Source of the DNA: Acinetobacter gandensis
GTDB taxonomy: Bacteria > Pseudomonadota > Gammaproteobacteria > Pseudomonadales > Moraxellaceae
Direction of reading: 5' to 3'
DNA length: 64,000 bases
Assembly: GCF_001678755.1 (NCBI RefSeq)
Contig: NZ_LZDS01000030.1
Coordinates: forward strand, 1-64,000
Shown: piece by piece, positions 9,455-17,782 of the stretch
Layout: each line of letters begins with the position of its first letter
How positions within the stretch are numbered: the stretch's first letter is position 1
Position numbers and translations under genes: made by a program
Notes under the pieces: generated by a model
Told to the model about the DNA's origin: nothing
Databases searched by the model: none
What the model saw: only the letters and a program-made list of their open reading frames with translations

Positions 9455-9649
9455 TTAACTCTCTAAATCTTGCTTGTCAAATGAATATGTTTTCTTAGTC
9501 GTTATTATGGTGCTAGAAATTCGAAGTACAAGGGTTTTGCACAAAAACCCTTTAAATATTCTGCGCGCGGGCTCTAGCCCCGAAGACTTAAGGCAAGCTA
9601 ATGTAGCAAATTTTAAACATACAACATAGTGACTCAGACGAGTGAGCAT
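9455..9649 (-). other. Candidate leader peptide frame and hairpins upstream of secA
   Basis: A 64-codon ATG frame ends 3 bp before the secA start, so the secA ribosome site lies in its last codons. Its N-terminus is weakly signal-like (basic MLTRLSHY, then VVCLKFATLACL). Two hairpins lie within it: GGGCTAGAGCCC around 9570-9581, and AAGGGTTTT paired with AAAACCCTT at 9530-9552. The position is that of SecM in E. coli and VemP in Vibrio, which adjust SecA or SecDF levels. I see no known arrest motif, no strong ribosome site before the ATG, and no proof that the frame is translated. It could also be a plain untranslated leader. Confidence 0.3.
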
Positions 9650-9678
9650 TGATAAATTTCGATCATCAGCGTAGCTTG

Positions 9679-9697
9679 TTATGAAATAAATTCATAA
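9679..9697. repeat. 19-bp palindrome between secA and the peroxiredoxin gene
   Basis: TTATGAA, ATAAA and TTCATAA form 7-bp arms around a 5-bp centre in the divergent intergenic region (9452-9785). A second inverted repeat, ATTGAATC (9742-9749) with GATTCAAT (9762-9769), lies just before the peroxiredoxin ribosome site. Either could be an operator or an mRNA hairpin. No known regulator motif was recognised. Confidence 0.45.
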
Positions 9698-9785
9698 AGA
9701 AATAAAAAACACTATTTTTCATCATAAAAAAATTACTGCATATTGAATCTCAAGTTAAACAGATTCAATAAATACGGGGATTTCC

Positions 9786-10427
9786 ATGACGATTCGTTTA
9801 GGTGACATTGCACCAGATTTCACACAAGACTCAAGCGAAGGCATAATTAATTTTTATGATTTTTTAGGGGATAGCTGGGGAATTTTATTTTCACATCCTG
9901 CCGATTACACCCCAGTATGCACAACTGAACTTGGTTTTACGGCAAAACTTAAAGATGAGTTTAGCAAACGAGGTGTTAAAGCCATTGCATTGTCTGTTGA
10001 TGATGTTGAGTCTCACAAAGGTTGGATTCAAGACATCAATACCACACAAAATACTACAGTTAATTTTCCAATCATTGCCGACCAAGACCGTAAAGTTTCT
10101 ACGCTGTATGATTTTATCCACCCAAATGCCAGCGAAACACTAACAGTTCGTTCTTTGGTCATCATTGATCCAAACAAAAAAGTACGTTTAATTATTACCT
10201 ACCCAGCGTCTACAGGTCGTAATTTCCACGAAATTTTACGCGTGGTAGATTCACTACAACTGACGGACAACCATAAAGTTGCTACACCTGCCAATTGGCA
10301 ACATGGAGATGAAGTAGTGATTGTGCCTTCGCTAAAAGATGAAGAAGAAATTAAACAACGCTTCCCTAAAGGCTATAAAACTGTAACACCGTACCTTCGC
10401 TTAACACCACAACCTGAAACAAAATAA
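9786..10427 (+). CDS. 1-Cys peroxiredoxin (Prx6/AhpC-TSA family)
   Basis: Reduces peroxides through a single peroxidatic cysteine in the cytoplasm. The 213 residues hold the active-site motif HPADYTPVCTTELG with Cys45. The family Arg is in LTVRSLVIID, and the long C-terminal extension typical of the Prx6 subgroup is present. There is no conserved resolving cysteine. The start ATG follows GGGGA with 5-bp spacing. It is monocistronic, divergent from secA, and preceded by two inverted repeats that might carry redox control. A weak terminator overlaps its stop codon. Confidence 0.93.
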   Translation: MTIRLGDIAPDFTQDSSEGIINFYDFLGDSWGILFSHPADYTPVCTTELGFTAKLKDEFSKRGVKAIALSVDDVESHKGWIQDINTTQNTTVNFPIIADQDRKVSTLYDFIHPNASETLTVRSLVIIDPNKKVRLIITYPASTGRNFHEILRVVDSLQLTDNHKVATPANWQHGDEVVIVPSLKDEEEIKQRFPKGYKTVTPYLRLTPQPETK

Positions 10428-10446
10428 GACATTGTCTTATTTTGTC
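10423..10446 (+). terminator. Weak terminator overlapping the peroxiredoxin stop
   Basis: AATAAGAC, loop ATT and GTCTTATT are followed by only TTTTG. The stem includes the stop codon. A second stronger terminator lies 130 bp further on. Confidence 0.5.
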
Positions 10447-10467
10447 ATAAGACAAGCGCAGTACATT

Positions 10468-10495
10468 TTAACTCAAGTATTTACGCCCATATAAC
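10468..10495 (+). promoter_or_regulatory. Promoter of the candidate small RNA
   Basis: TTAACT (10468-10473) and TATAAC (10490-10495) are 16 bp apart, placing a transcription start near 10502 with no coding region before the terminator at 10576. Confidence 0.45.
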
Positions 10496-10501
10496 TCATA
10501 T

Positions 10502-10576
10502 ACTTACAAGTACAGGACTAATATGACGAGCCATGTCCTGATTTGTTCAAGCCTGTCTGATGACGGGCTTTTTTAT
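10502..10576 (+). ncRNA. Candidate small RNA, about 75 nt
   Basis: The segment starts after a plausible promoter. It contains a stem CAGGAC (10513-10518) with GTCCTG (10535-10540), then an unpaired AT-rich linker (ATTTGTTC). It ends in a classic terminator: AAGCCTGTC, loop TGAT, GACGGGCTT (one G-U pair), then seven T at 10549-10576. There is no open frame. The layout of promoter, 5' hairpin, single-stranded linker and terminator is that of an Hfq-type small RNA. It might instead be only the read-through terminator of the peroxiredoxin gene. No Rfam family was recognised by eye. Confidence 0.45.
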
Positions 10577-10666
10577 TTTGCGCAAAAAATCAAATTACAA
10601 AATCAAGTTGGCGTTTATTTCACAGTCCGTTTATAAATACGCCTAAACATCTTAAGAATAATTATT

Positions 10667-11491
10667 GTGATCTATAATATTCATCATTTGCACTGTGGAA
10701 GTATGTGCCCTGTTTGTGGTCCACTGTTTGGTCAGTTTACATTTCGTGCAAACCTCGTTTGTCATTGCCTACTGATCGAAACACACCATGGTCTAGTATT
10801 AATAGATACAGGAATTGGCCTACAAGACTACCAAAATCCACAAGCCAGATTAGGCAAAATCGTTTCACGTATCGGTGGGATTGAATATAACCAAGATCTT
10901 TCCGCAATTGCACAAATTCAAAAACTAGGTTTTAAACCTGAAGATGTACGACACATCATAGTTTCTCACTTAGACTTTGACCATGCCGGCGGTATTTCTG
11001 ACTTTCCATATGCGACCGTACATGTACTGGCAAGTGAATATAATGCCACACAAAATTTAAAATCATTAAAAGCGAAGATTCGCTATCGAACCCAACAATT
11101 TCAACAACACCGTTATTGGAATTTTATCGAACCAAATACTACGGATAGTTGGTTTAATCTAACGCAGGCGCATGGCTTAAATCTATTCCAAGATGAAATT
11201 TTAATGATTCCACTGTTAGGTCATACCGCAGGCCACAGTGGTATTGCTATCAAGCAGCCTGATGGTTGGTTATTATTTTGCGGTGATGCCTATTATTCAC
11301 ATCAGCAACTTGATCCATCTTTTCATTCGGTCAGTCTAAATCAACTTGAACGTACCTTTGCAACAGATAATCAATTAAGACTTTCTAACCTCAGTAAAAT
11401 TCAGCAACTTGCACAAGCTCAACCAGAGATTGAAATCATTTGTGCACATGATCCGATCGAATTGGCGCGTTATCAAAGGGTGAAAGGATGA
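10667..11491 (+). CDS. MBL-fold metallo-hydrolase
   Basis: Metallo-beta-lactamase-fold hydrolase of the lactonase/glyoxalase type, probably cytoplasmic. The 274 residues show the zinc motif HLDFDHAGG at 101-109 (HxxxDH). A later histidine lies in LLGHTAGHSG, with an Asp in LLFCGDAYY and a final His in CAHDPIE. The N-terminus carries an unusual cysteine cluster, HCGSMCPVCGP. The start is GTG at 10667; no good ribosome site is visible. The gene overlaps the next one by 4 bp (ATGA), so the two form an operon. The substrate cannot be told from sequence; quorum lactones or thioesters are possible for the subfamily. Confidence 0.88.
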   Translation: MIYNIHHLHCGSMCPVCGPLFGQFTFRANLVCHCLLIETHHGLVLIDTGIGLQDYQNPQARLGKIVSRIGGIEYNQDLSAIAQIQKLGFKPEDVRHIIVSHLDFDHAGGISDFPYATVHVLASEYNATQNLKSLKAKIRYRTQQFQQHRYWNFIEPNTTDSWFNLTQAHGLNLFQDEILMIPLLGHTAGHSGIAIKQPDGWLLFCGDAYYSHQQLDPSFHSVSLNQLERTFATDNQLRLSNLSKIQQLAQAQPEIEIICAHDPIELARYQRVKG

Positions 11492-12063
11492 ATAAATTTG
11501 CCTGTATTTTACTGTCCAGTTGTACGCTCAGTGCTTGTATGACTTCCACGGCTCTACCAGAGCATGAACGTCCGCCCAACTGGGGAACGGTTCTATTGAA
11601 GGAGCATAATTTTTATCAAATTAGCCCAATGCTCTACCGAAGTGAACAGCCATCTAAAGAACTCGTACCGATACTAGAAGCACAAAACATTGATGTGATT
11701 ATTAACTTACGTTCACGGCATATTGACCCAGAAATTGTACAAAGCCCAGCGGTGAATTATGTACACATTCCAATTTACACTTGGCAAATTAGTCGAGATG
11801 ACTTACTGCAAGTGATGCAACATATACAGCAAGCAAAACAGAAAAATCAAAAAGTACTGATTCATTGTTATCACGGTTCAGACCGTACCGGTGTCAGCGT
11901 GGCGATGTACCGTATTATTTTTGAAGGTTGAACAATTGAAGCAGCCAAACAAGAAATGAAACATGGTGGTTATGGCTATCACCCCATTTGGAAAAACATC
12001 GATCCACTTTTAAATGCTGAAAATGTAAAATGGATTCAGCAAAAACTGCTGAATCCATCTTAA
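11488..12063 (+). pseudogene. Dual-specificity phosphatase-like lipoprotein, interrupted by in-frame TGA
   Basis: The frame from 11488 encodes a lipoprotein signal (lipobox LSAC, Cys17) and a protein-tyrosine/dual-specificity phosphatase fold with the catalytic loop HCYHGSDRTG (Cys127, Arg133). At codon 148 (11929-11931) a TGA follows ...YRIIFEG. The same frame then continues for 43 codons (TIEAAKQEMKHGGYGYHPIW and on) to a TAA at 12061. The family normally has Trp here (G-W-x-x-E-x-A), so a single G-to-A change from TGG explains the stop. The truncated 147-residue product keeps the catalytic loop but loses the last helices. The alternatives are a sequencing error or read-through. It forms an operon with the MBL gene. 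Confidence 0.85.
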
Positions 12064-12086
12064 ATACACCCAGTTAAACGCCTGTC

Positions 12087-13061
12087 TTAACGTTTATCGA
12101 GCGGTACCCAATCAATCACCCATGCAGATTTCATATTCAAACTTGCATCGTTATTAATTTTTTTACGTGTTGCATCAGCTGCATCACGGTTTTTAGATGG
12201 CCCCACCATAATTCGAATCCCTTTTGATGTTGGACTCTTGGTGACTTTATAACCTTTGGCACGTAGTTTTGCAGCCACAGCATCAGCATTGGCTTCATTT
12301 GCCGCAAGCGCCACTTGAACCATCCACTGCTTATCGCCATTTTCCAATAAATCACGGGCTTTTTCAGCTTCCGCTTTTTTCTTAGCTTCGGCTTTACGCT
12401 TTTCTTCAGCCTTTTCTTTTTCTTCAGCTTTACGTTTTTCTTCAGCTTTTTGCTTTTCAGCTGCGGCCTTTTTCTCAGCAGCTTTCTTCTCAGCTTCTGC
12501 ATTTGCTTTACGTTCAGCTTCTTTTTTTGCTTCAGCTTGACGTTTTTCTTCAGCTTTTTGCTTTTCCGCCGCTAACCGAGCTTGATCAGACTTTTGCTGT
12601 GCTGACTGAGTCTCGGACTTTTTTTGAGCCGCCAATTTTTCCTCAGCGATACGCTTTTGTTTGGCTTTTTCATCTTCAATCAGTTCAGGTGGAATATTGT
12701 CTGAGCTTTGCTGCGCAGAACGGTGTGCATTTAAAGCCGCATATTCTTCTGCAGCTTTACGCGCAGCATCTGCTTCGGCTTGTTGTTGCATCGCTAAAAA
12801 TTCAGCTGCACGTGCTTCTTGTTCCGCAACCGATTTTTCACGCGTACGACGTTGTTCTTCAAGCAAACGCTTTTCAGTTTCAACATCCACAGTCAAAGAC
12901 GACATTTTTGAGCCTTGGCCCTGTTGTTGCACTTGAGCCATTTCAGGAGCTTGGTTCTGATTATGATGTATTTCTTCTTTGCCTTTCAGCAATAGCGCAC
13001 CCAACAGCACACCACCACCTAATAAAACAACGCCACCCATCCAACGCTGTTTGTTATTCAT
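12087..13061 (-). CDS. SPOR-domain inner-membrane protein (DedD-like)
   Basis: Predicted cell-division or envelope protein that binds denuded septal glycan through its C-terminal SPOR domain. The start was chosen at the ATG overlapping the folC stop (ATGA) with GGAAGA upstream, giving 324 residues. It has one membrane segment near 8-27 (MGGVVLLGGGVLLGALLL). A very long Lys/Glu/Ala coiled-coil resembling TolA covers about 60-245. The SPOR domain covers about 248-320 (WMVQVALAANEANADAVAAK, then GYKVTKS and IRIMVGP). DedD is likewise encoded after folC in E. coli. cvpA and purF, which usually follow, are absent here. The low-complexity centre generates many false antisense frames. Confidence 0.9.
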   Translation of the reverse strand: MNNKQRWMGGVVLLGGGVLLGALLLKGKEEIHHNQNQAPEMAQVQQQGQGSKMSSLTVDVETEKRLLEEQRRTREKSVAEQEARAAEFLAMQQQAEADAARKAAEEYAALNAHRSAQQSSDNIPPELIEDEKAKQKRIAEEKLAAQKKSETQSAQQKSDQARLAAEKQKAEEKRQAEAKKEAERKANAEAEKKAAEKKAAAEKQKAEEKRKAEEKEKAEEKRKAEAKKKAEAEKARDLLENGDKQWMVQVALAANEANADAVAAKLRAKGYKVTKSPTSKGIRIMVGPSKNRDAADATRKKINNDASLNMKSAWVIDWVPLDKR

Positions 13062-14341
13062 TGACATTCTTCCAGATACTCCCATACCGCTTCTAAGGTA
13101 TGAAATGAACCACATACCAGAATCAGCTGATTATTTTTTGATTCTTCAAGCGCTGACTTAAAAGCTAATTTTACACTGTCGTAATGTTGCACGACCTGAT
13201 TCTGTAACGCGTCATCTAATTGTGTGATCTCAGCCGCACGCGGAACAGTTAATTGTGCAATTTTCCACATTCTTACGGTATCTTTCAATAAGTTAACGAC
13301 AGAATTTATATCTTTATCAGTCAGCATTGAAAAAACGCTAATCACTTCTGAATACTGTTTATTGTAATGAAGGAAATTTCGCAATTGCTTTAACAAAAAT
13401 TCAACACCGTGCGGATTGTGTCCAGCATCAAAAATCACCGTTTTTCCTGCAATTTCTCGTACTTCAAAACGACCTTGTAATTTGGCATTGATAATGCCTT
13501 GAGCAATCGCTTCTTGAGTCACTTCCAAGCCACTGAGCAATATAGCAGCCACGGCAGTAGAAATATTTTCCAGTGCCAAAGACCCAACCGGTAGTTTTAA
13601 GGTCGAACCAGAAGATGCAAACATCCAAGACTGACCGTCATTTGCATATTGATAGAAATAATCACGATTGAGCACATGCAAATGCGCATGGCAATCTTCT
13701 GTTTTTTTGCGGATAGCTTCAGGCAGTACTTGATCACCGCCAAATACCACAGGAATATCAGGACGAATAATACCGGCTTTTTCAAAAGCAATTTTTTCAA
13801 TGGTGTCGCCAAGCCAATCGGTATGATCGAGACCAATATTGGTAATCACGGCAACATTTGGATCAACCACATTGACGACATCAAGCCGACCGCCCAGGCC
13901 AACTTCGAGTACCCAAACATCACAAGCACGTTGTTTAAAAATAACAAAAGCGGCCAAAGTGGTCGCTTCAAAGAAAGATAAACTTAAATCACATTCACGA
14001 CGGGCCTGATCAACTACAACAAATGCATCAATCAGGGTTTGATCGTCCACTTCCATACCTTGAAGCTTTACACGTTCATTAAAACGGTAGATATGCGGTG
14101 ATTGATATAAACCCACATTATAACCTTGCGCATTTAAAATGGCAGCCAATGTCGTTGTGGTTGAGCCTTTCCCATTGGTTCCAGCAACCGTCAAAACTTT
14201 GGCATCAGGCTGAGTTACGCCCAATCGTTCTGCAACAGGAATTACCCGCTCCAGTCCTAAATCAATACCCGTAACATGAACATGGCTCCAATAATCGAGC
14301 CATGTGTTTAAAGAATCAGTTGCAAGTGGTGCTGTGTTCAA
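13058..14341 (-). CDS. folC: Folylpolyglutamate / dihydrofolate synthase
   Basis: Adds glutamate to dihydropteroate and to folates, using ATP. The 427 residues show the P-loop VAGTNGKGSTTTTLAA near residue 50 and the Mur-ligase-type central domain (TNIGLDHTDWLG). The C-terminal domain contains VIFDAGHNPHG. It overlaps accD by 4 bp upstream and the SPOR gene by 4 bp downstream, so the operon is translationally coupled. Confidence 0.96.
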   Translation of the reverse strand: MNTAPLATDSLNTWLDYWSHVHVTGIDLGLERVIPVAERLGVTQPDAKVLTVAGTNGKGSTTTTLAAILNAQGYNVGLYQSPHIYRFNERVKLQGMEVDDQTLIDAFVVVDQARRECDLSLSFFEATTLAAFVIFKQRACDVWVLEVGLGGRLDVVNVVDPNVAVITNIGLDHTDWLGDTIEKIAFEKAGIIRPDIPVVFGGDQVLPEAIRKKTEDCHAHLHVLNRDYFYQYANDGQSWMFASSGSTLKLPVGSLALENISTAVAAILLSGLEVTQEAIAQGIINAKLQGRFEVREIAGKTVIFDAGHNPHGVEFLLKQLRNFLHYNKQYSEVISVFSMLTDKDINSVVNLLKDTVRMWKIAQLTVPRAAEITQLDDALQNQVVQHYDSVKLAFKSALEESKNNQLILVCGSFHTLEAVWEYLEECQ

Positions 14342-15234
14342 GGCAAATTCATCAATTTCGCTACAATACGATAAACTGTATCACGTAATGCATGACGGTG
14401 GACAATTTGATCGACTACACCATGATCAAGCAAGTATTCTGCACGTTGGAACGGTTCTTCCAATTTTTCACGCACAGTTTGCTCAATAACGCGTTTACCT
14501 GCGAAACCAATCATTGCTTTTGGTTCAGCCAAATGCACATCACCTAACATTGCAAGAGATGCCGTTACACCGCCGTAAACTGGATGTGTTAATACCACTA
14601 CATACGGAAGACCTGCATCTTTCATTTTTTGAATTGCAGCTGAAGTACGTGCCATTTGCATTAAAGACAACATGCCCTCTTGCATACGCGCACCGCCTGA
14701 AGCAGCAAAACAGATTAATGGTTGTTGTGATTTAATCGCAAGTTCAGCAGCCTGAACAAAACGGTCACCGACAACAGTACCCATTGAACCGCCCATGAAA
14801 TCAAATTCAAATGCGGTTGCAATCATTGGAATGCCTTTAACCAAACCTTGCATCACCACAAGTGCTTCTGTTTCACCTGTTTTCTTTTGCGCTTCAGCCA
14901 TACGATCTGGATAAGCTTTGCTATCAACAAATTTCAGCGGATCTTTGGCTTTAAATTCTTGACCCAATTCTGTTTGTACTTGGTCAAAGAACCAATTCAA
15001 ACGATCGCGGGCTTTCATACGCAAATGTTCATCACATTGAGGACAAACATAAGCATTAAATGACATCGCAGTACGAGTCACCAAAGCATGACACTCAGGG
15101 CATTCAATTGTTGGCTCAGTAAATGTCGCCTTTAGTGCTTGTTGTTCATCCGGTACATGAATCCCGGGTACAACACGCTCAGTCCATGGCGTAGATGCGC
15201 TTAGAATTTTGCCTGTTTTTGCGTCTTGACTCAT
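14338..15234 (-). CDS. accD: Acetyl-CoA carboxylase carboxyltransferase, beta subunit
   Basis: Transfers carboxyl from biotin to acetyl-CoA to make malonyl-CoA, together with AccA. The 298 residues have the N-terminal four-cysteine zinc ribbon (CPECHALV, then VCPQCDEH). The crotonase-like carboxyltransferase fold with FAASGGARMQEGMLSLMQMA follows. Its position between trpA and folC is the order conserved in many gammaproteobacteria. The 4-bp overlaps at both ends imply co-expression with trpA and folC. Confidence 0.97.
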   Translation of the reverse strand: MSQDAKTGKILSASTPWTERVVPGIHVPDEQQALKATFTEPTIECPECHALVTRTAMSFNAYVCPQCDEHLRMKARDRLNWFFDQVQTELGQEFKAKDPLKFVDSKAYPDRMAEAQKKTGETEALVVMQGLVKGIPMIATAFEFDFMGGSMGTVVGDRFVQAAELAIKSQQPLICFAASGGARMQEGMLSLMQMARTSAAIQKMKDAGLPYVVVLTHPVYGGVTASLAMLGDVHLAEPKAMIGFAGKRVIEQTVREKLEEPFQRAEYLLDHGVVDQIVHRHALRDTVYRIVAKLMNLP

Positions 15235-16034
15235 ACTAACTCATCGAGCGCAGCTCGAAGCTCCTTCACTTTATTCACTGTTTCAATTACAGCTTGTTCT
15301 GGTGCTAAGTTTGCAAATTGTTTAACGAAGGCACTACCTACAATGACTGCATCAGCAGCTACACCCATTGCTTTCGCAGATGCAGCATCACTAATACCAA
15401 AACCAACACCGACAGGAACATCGGTATATGATTTAATTTTTTGAATACGTGCGGCAGCTTCGGCAACATCAAGTGTTGCAGCGCCTGTCACACCTTTCAA
15501 AGATACATAGTAGATAAAACCACTCGCCTGTTTCACAACATGCTGAATACGCTCATCCGTAGATGTCGGCGCAAGCAGGAAGATTTGATTCATATCGTAT
15601 TTTTTCAATACAACATCAAGATCAGTAGCTTCTTCAGGTGGTAAGTCCACAAGTAACACGCCGTCTACACCACACTCATGTGCATAAGCTACGAATTTTT
15701 CATAGCCAATCACTTCGACAGGGTTTAAATATCCCATGAGTACTACGGGTGTTTCAGTATCGTTTTTACGGAACTCTTTCACCATGTTTAAAGCATCTAA
15801 AGTATTTGTGCCAGCTGCTAAAGCGCGTTCTGCAGCAAGTGCAATGACTGGGCCATCTGCCATCGGATCAGAAAATGGGAGACCAAGCTCAATCACATCA
15901 ACACCAGCCTCAACCATTTGATGTAACAATGGAACAGTTACCTGTGGATGAGGGTCACCAGCCATAACATAAGAAACCAAGGCCTTACGCTGTTGAGATT
16001 TAAGCGTTCCAAATCGAGTGGCTAAACGTGACAT
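15231..16034 (-). CDS. trpA: Tryptophan synthase alpha chain
   Basis: Cleaves indole-3-glycerol phosphate and channels indole to TrpB. The 267 residues hold the catalytic Glu and Asp in VDVIELGLPFSDPMADGP. The phosphate-binding loops are VGFGISD and VIVGSAFVK. The start ATG is preceded by GGAAAG. It heads the trpA-accD-folC-SPOR operon. Its partner trpB lies 6.5 kb away with trpF, so the two subunits of the complex come from separate transcripts, as known for Acinetobacter trpFB. Confidence 0.97.
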   Translation of the reverse strand: MSRLATRFGTLKSQQRKALVSYVMAGDPHPQVTVPLLHQMVEAGVDVIELGLPFSDPMADGPVIALAAERALAAGTNTLDALNMVKEFRKNDTETPVVLMGYLNPVEVIGYEKFVAYAHECGVDGVLLVDLPPEEATDLDVVLKKYDMNQIFLLAPTSTDERIQHVVKQASGFIYYVSLKGVTGAATLDVAEAAARIQKIKSYTDVPVGVGFGISDAASAKAMGVAADAVIVGSAFVKQFANLAPEQAVIETVNKVKELRAALDELV

Positions 16035-16100
16035 AGGGTTATACTTTCCTTGAATGAATCAAAACTATGATGTGGGTTTTGTAGAAATACAAGACATCGC

Positions 16101-16128
16101 ATTGTAACGCTATTTTTTACCCATTGAA
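16101..16128 (-). promoter_or_regulatory. Promoter of the trpA operon; rest of 16035-16397
   Basis: On the minus strand, TTCAAT (16123-16128) and TACAAT (16101-16106) are 16 bp apart. This gives a leader of about 60 nt before trpA. No trp leader peptide with clustered Trp codons is visible. At the other end of this 363-bp gap, TATACT at 16363-16368 with a poor -35 (TTCTTA at 16340-16345) may serve the antiporter gene. Nothing else was recognised in between. Confidence 0.5.
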
Positions 16129-16397
16129 CAGGGTATACAATCTTCAGTCGGTATTTCTCATGCAAACATAATTTTCCAGAACAACCCGAAAGCATCATTT
16201 ACCGATATTTCTGTTTTTTTCACAATGATCAAAGATGCCTAATTTCGGGATTTGATAAAATCCTAAGCATTTAGATTAACTTAATTTTATCTACAAAAAA
16301 ATGTTATAAATAACAGGCTTAGCTTTTACATTTAAATTTTTCTTAAATAGCAAAACCTGCATTATACTAGCGCCATTCTTTTATTTTTTTATCTCCT

Positions 16398-17732
16398 ATG
16401 TCCTCCGATTCACAAGCGAAAGTGCCAGCTCGTGCATTTGCGCTGCTCCCGCTTATTGTTTTTCTCGCCATTTTTTTAGGCAGTGGCATTTATCATTCCA
16501 TGATTGGAACTGAGTTTGCCTTTTATCAAGTCAAGGCTCCAGTTGCCGCTTTACCTGCGATTGTATTGGCCGTTTTGCTCTATCGTGGCAAACTCAATGA
16601 CGCCATTGACACCTTTTTGAAAGGTGCTAGCCATCCAAATCTCATACTAATGTTTATGGTATTTATGCTGGCAGGTGCTTTTGCCAGTGTCAGTAGCGCC
16701 ATTGGTAGTGTGGATGCCACTGTACAATTAGGACTATCAATTATTCCACCCGAATTTGTACTGCCAATGCTGTTTCTCATTGCTGCGTTTATTGCAACAG
16801 CGATGGGTACCTCAATGGGAACCATTGCAGCTTGTGCTCCGATCGCTTTCGGTTTTAGCCAAGTAACAGAAATTGAAACCGTCTATGCCATTGGTGCTGT
16901 GGTTGGTGGTGCCATGTTTGGTGATAATCTCTCAATGATTTCAGATACCACCATTGCGGCAACCAGTAGTCAAAAAGTTCAGTTAAGAGATAAGTTCAAA
17001 GTCAATGTCTGGATCGCAGTGCCTGCCTCAATTGTGAGCTTAATTATTTACCTCATGATTAGTCAGGGCTCGCAAGCAGTGGAGTATAAAACTTTCGATG
17101 TTTGGCTTATCTTGCCGTATGTCGCCGTGTTTATTTTGGCATTTTCAAGATTACACGTTTTAGCCGTACTTGCACTGGGCGTGGTGATGTCAGGCTTGAT
17201 TGGCTTAATTCAACAACCTGACTTTAATTTACTGGGTCTTAATAATTCAATTTATGATGGCTTCACCAGTATGTTTGAAGTTGCCCTGCTTTCGATGTTC
17301 TTGGGCGGCATTTCGGCCATTATGCAAAAAGAAGGTGGCTTGGAATGGTTAATTCAACGAATTTACAGCTTGACCCGATTATTTAAGGTGGGACAGCAAC
17401 GCGCTGGCGAAATTGGCGTAAGTTTCTTGGTTATTTTCTCTAACTTGTTTGTTGCCAATAATACCGTTGCGATTATTTTATCGGGGGATATGGCGCGAGA
17501 AGTGGCTAAAGAATATGGTGTAGATCCTAAACGTGCAGCTGCCTTATTAGATATTTTTTCTTGTGTGGTGCAAGGGCTGATTCCCTATGGCGCGCAGTTA
17601 TTATTGGCCTGTTCAATTGCCAAATTATCACCTGTCGAACTGATTGGTAGTGTGTATTACTGTTGGGTCTTGGCGCTATTTGCCATCTTAGCAATTATAT
17701 TCCGCTTCCCTCGCTTTAAAACAGCAGCGTAA
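16398..17732 (+). CDS. NhaC-family Na+/H+ (or amino-acid) antiporter
   Basis: Inner-membrane antiporter of 444 residues with about eleven hydrophobic segments. The family signature is GAMFGDNLSMISDTTIAATS near residues 172-191. It is matched by the repeat-related segment NLFVANNTVAIILSGDMARE in the second half. Both belong to the NhaC/YuiF branch of the ion-transporter superfamily, whose members move Na+, or in some cases amino acids such as histidine, against protons. The ATG has no clear ribosome site and lies about 24 nt after the expected transcription start. It is monocistronic, ending in a bidirectional terminator. Confidence 0.88.
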   Translation: MSSDSQAKVPARAFALLPLIVFLAIFLGSGIYHSMIGTEFAFYQVKAPVAALPAIVLAVLLYRGKLNDAIDTFLKGASHPNLILMFMVFMLAGAFASVSSAIGSVDATVQLGLSIIPPEFVLPMLFLIAAFIATAMGTSMGTIAACAPIAFGFSQVTEIETVYAIGAVVGGAMFGDNLSMISDTTIAATSSQKVQLRDKFKVNVWIAVPASIVSLIIYLMISQGSQAVEYKTFDVWLILPYVAVFILAFSRLHVLAVLALGVVMSGLIGLIQQPDFNLLGLNNSIYDGFTSMFEVALLSMFLGGISAIMQKEGGLEWLIQRIYSLTRLFKVGQQRAGEIGVSFLVIFSNLFVANNTVAIILSGDMAREVAKEYGVDPKRAAALLDIFSCVVQGLIPYGAQLLLACSIAKLSPVELIGSVYYCWVLALFAILAIIFRFPRFKTAA

Positions 17733-17745
17733 TTTATAGTCATTC

Positions 17746-17771
17746 AAAGCGGTCAATTGACCGCTTTTTTT
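17746..17771. terminator. Bidirectional terminator between the antiporter and AraC genes
   Basis: AAAGCGGTCA and TGACCGCTTT form a continuous palindrome around AT, with seven or more T on the plus strand and an A run before it. It can serve both convergent genes. Confidence 0.85.
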
Positions 17772-17782
17772 ATGGCTCAGTG

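Noticed and set aside
11929..11931. TGA in the phosphatase gene as a selenocysteine codon
   Set aside because: The position is a Trp in the family, not an active-site Cys, and no stem-loop of the SECIS type is evident right after it. A nonsense change is simpler.
12137..12936. Several long frames on both strands within the SPOR gene
   Set aside because: They arise from the repetitive Lys/Glu/Ala codons of the coiled coil and lack ribosome sites and family features.
16035..16100. Tryptophan attenuator before trpA
   Set aside because: No short leader frame with consecutive Trp codons and no alternative terminator hairpin could be found.
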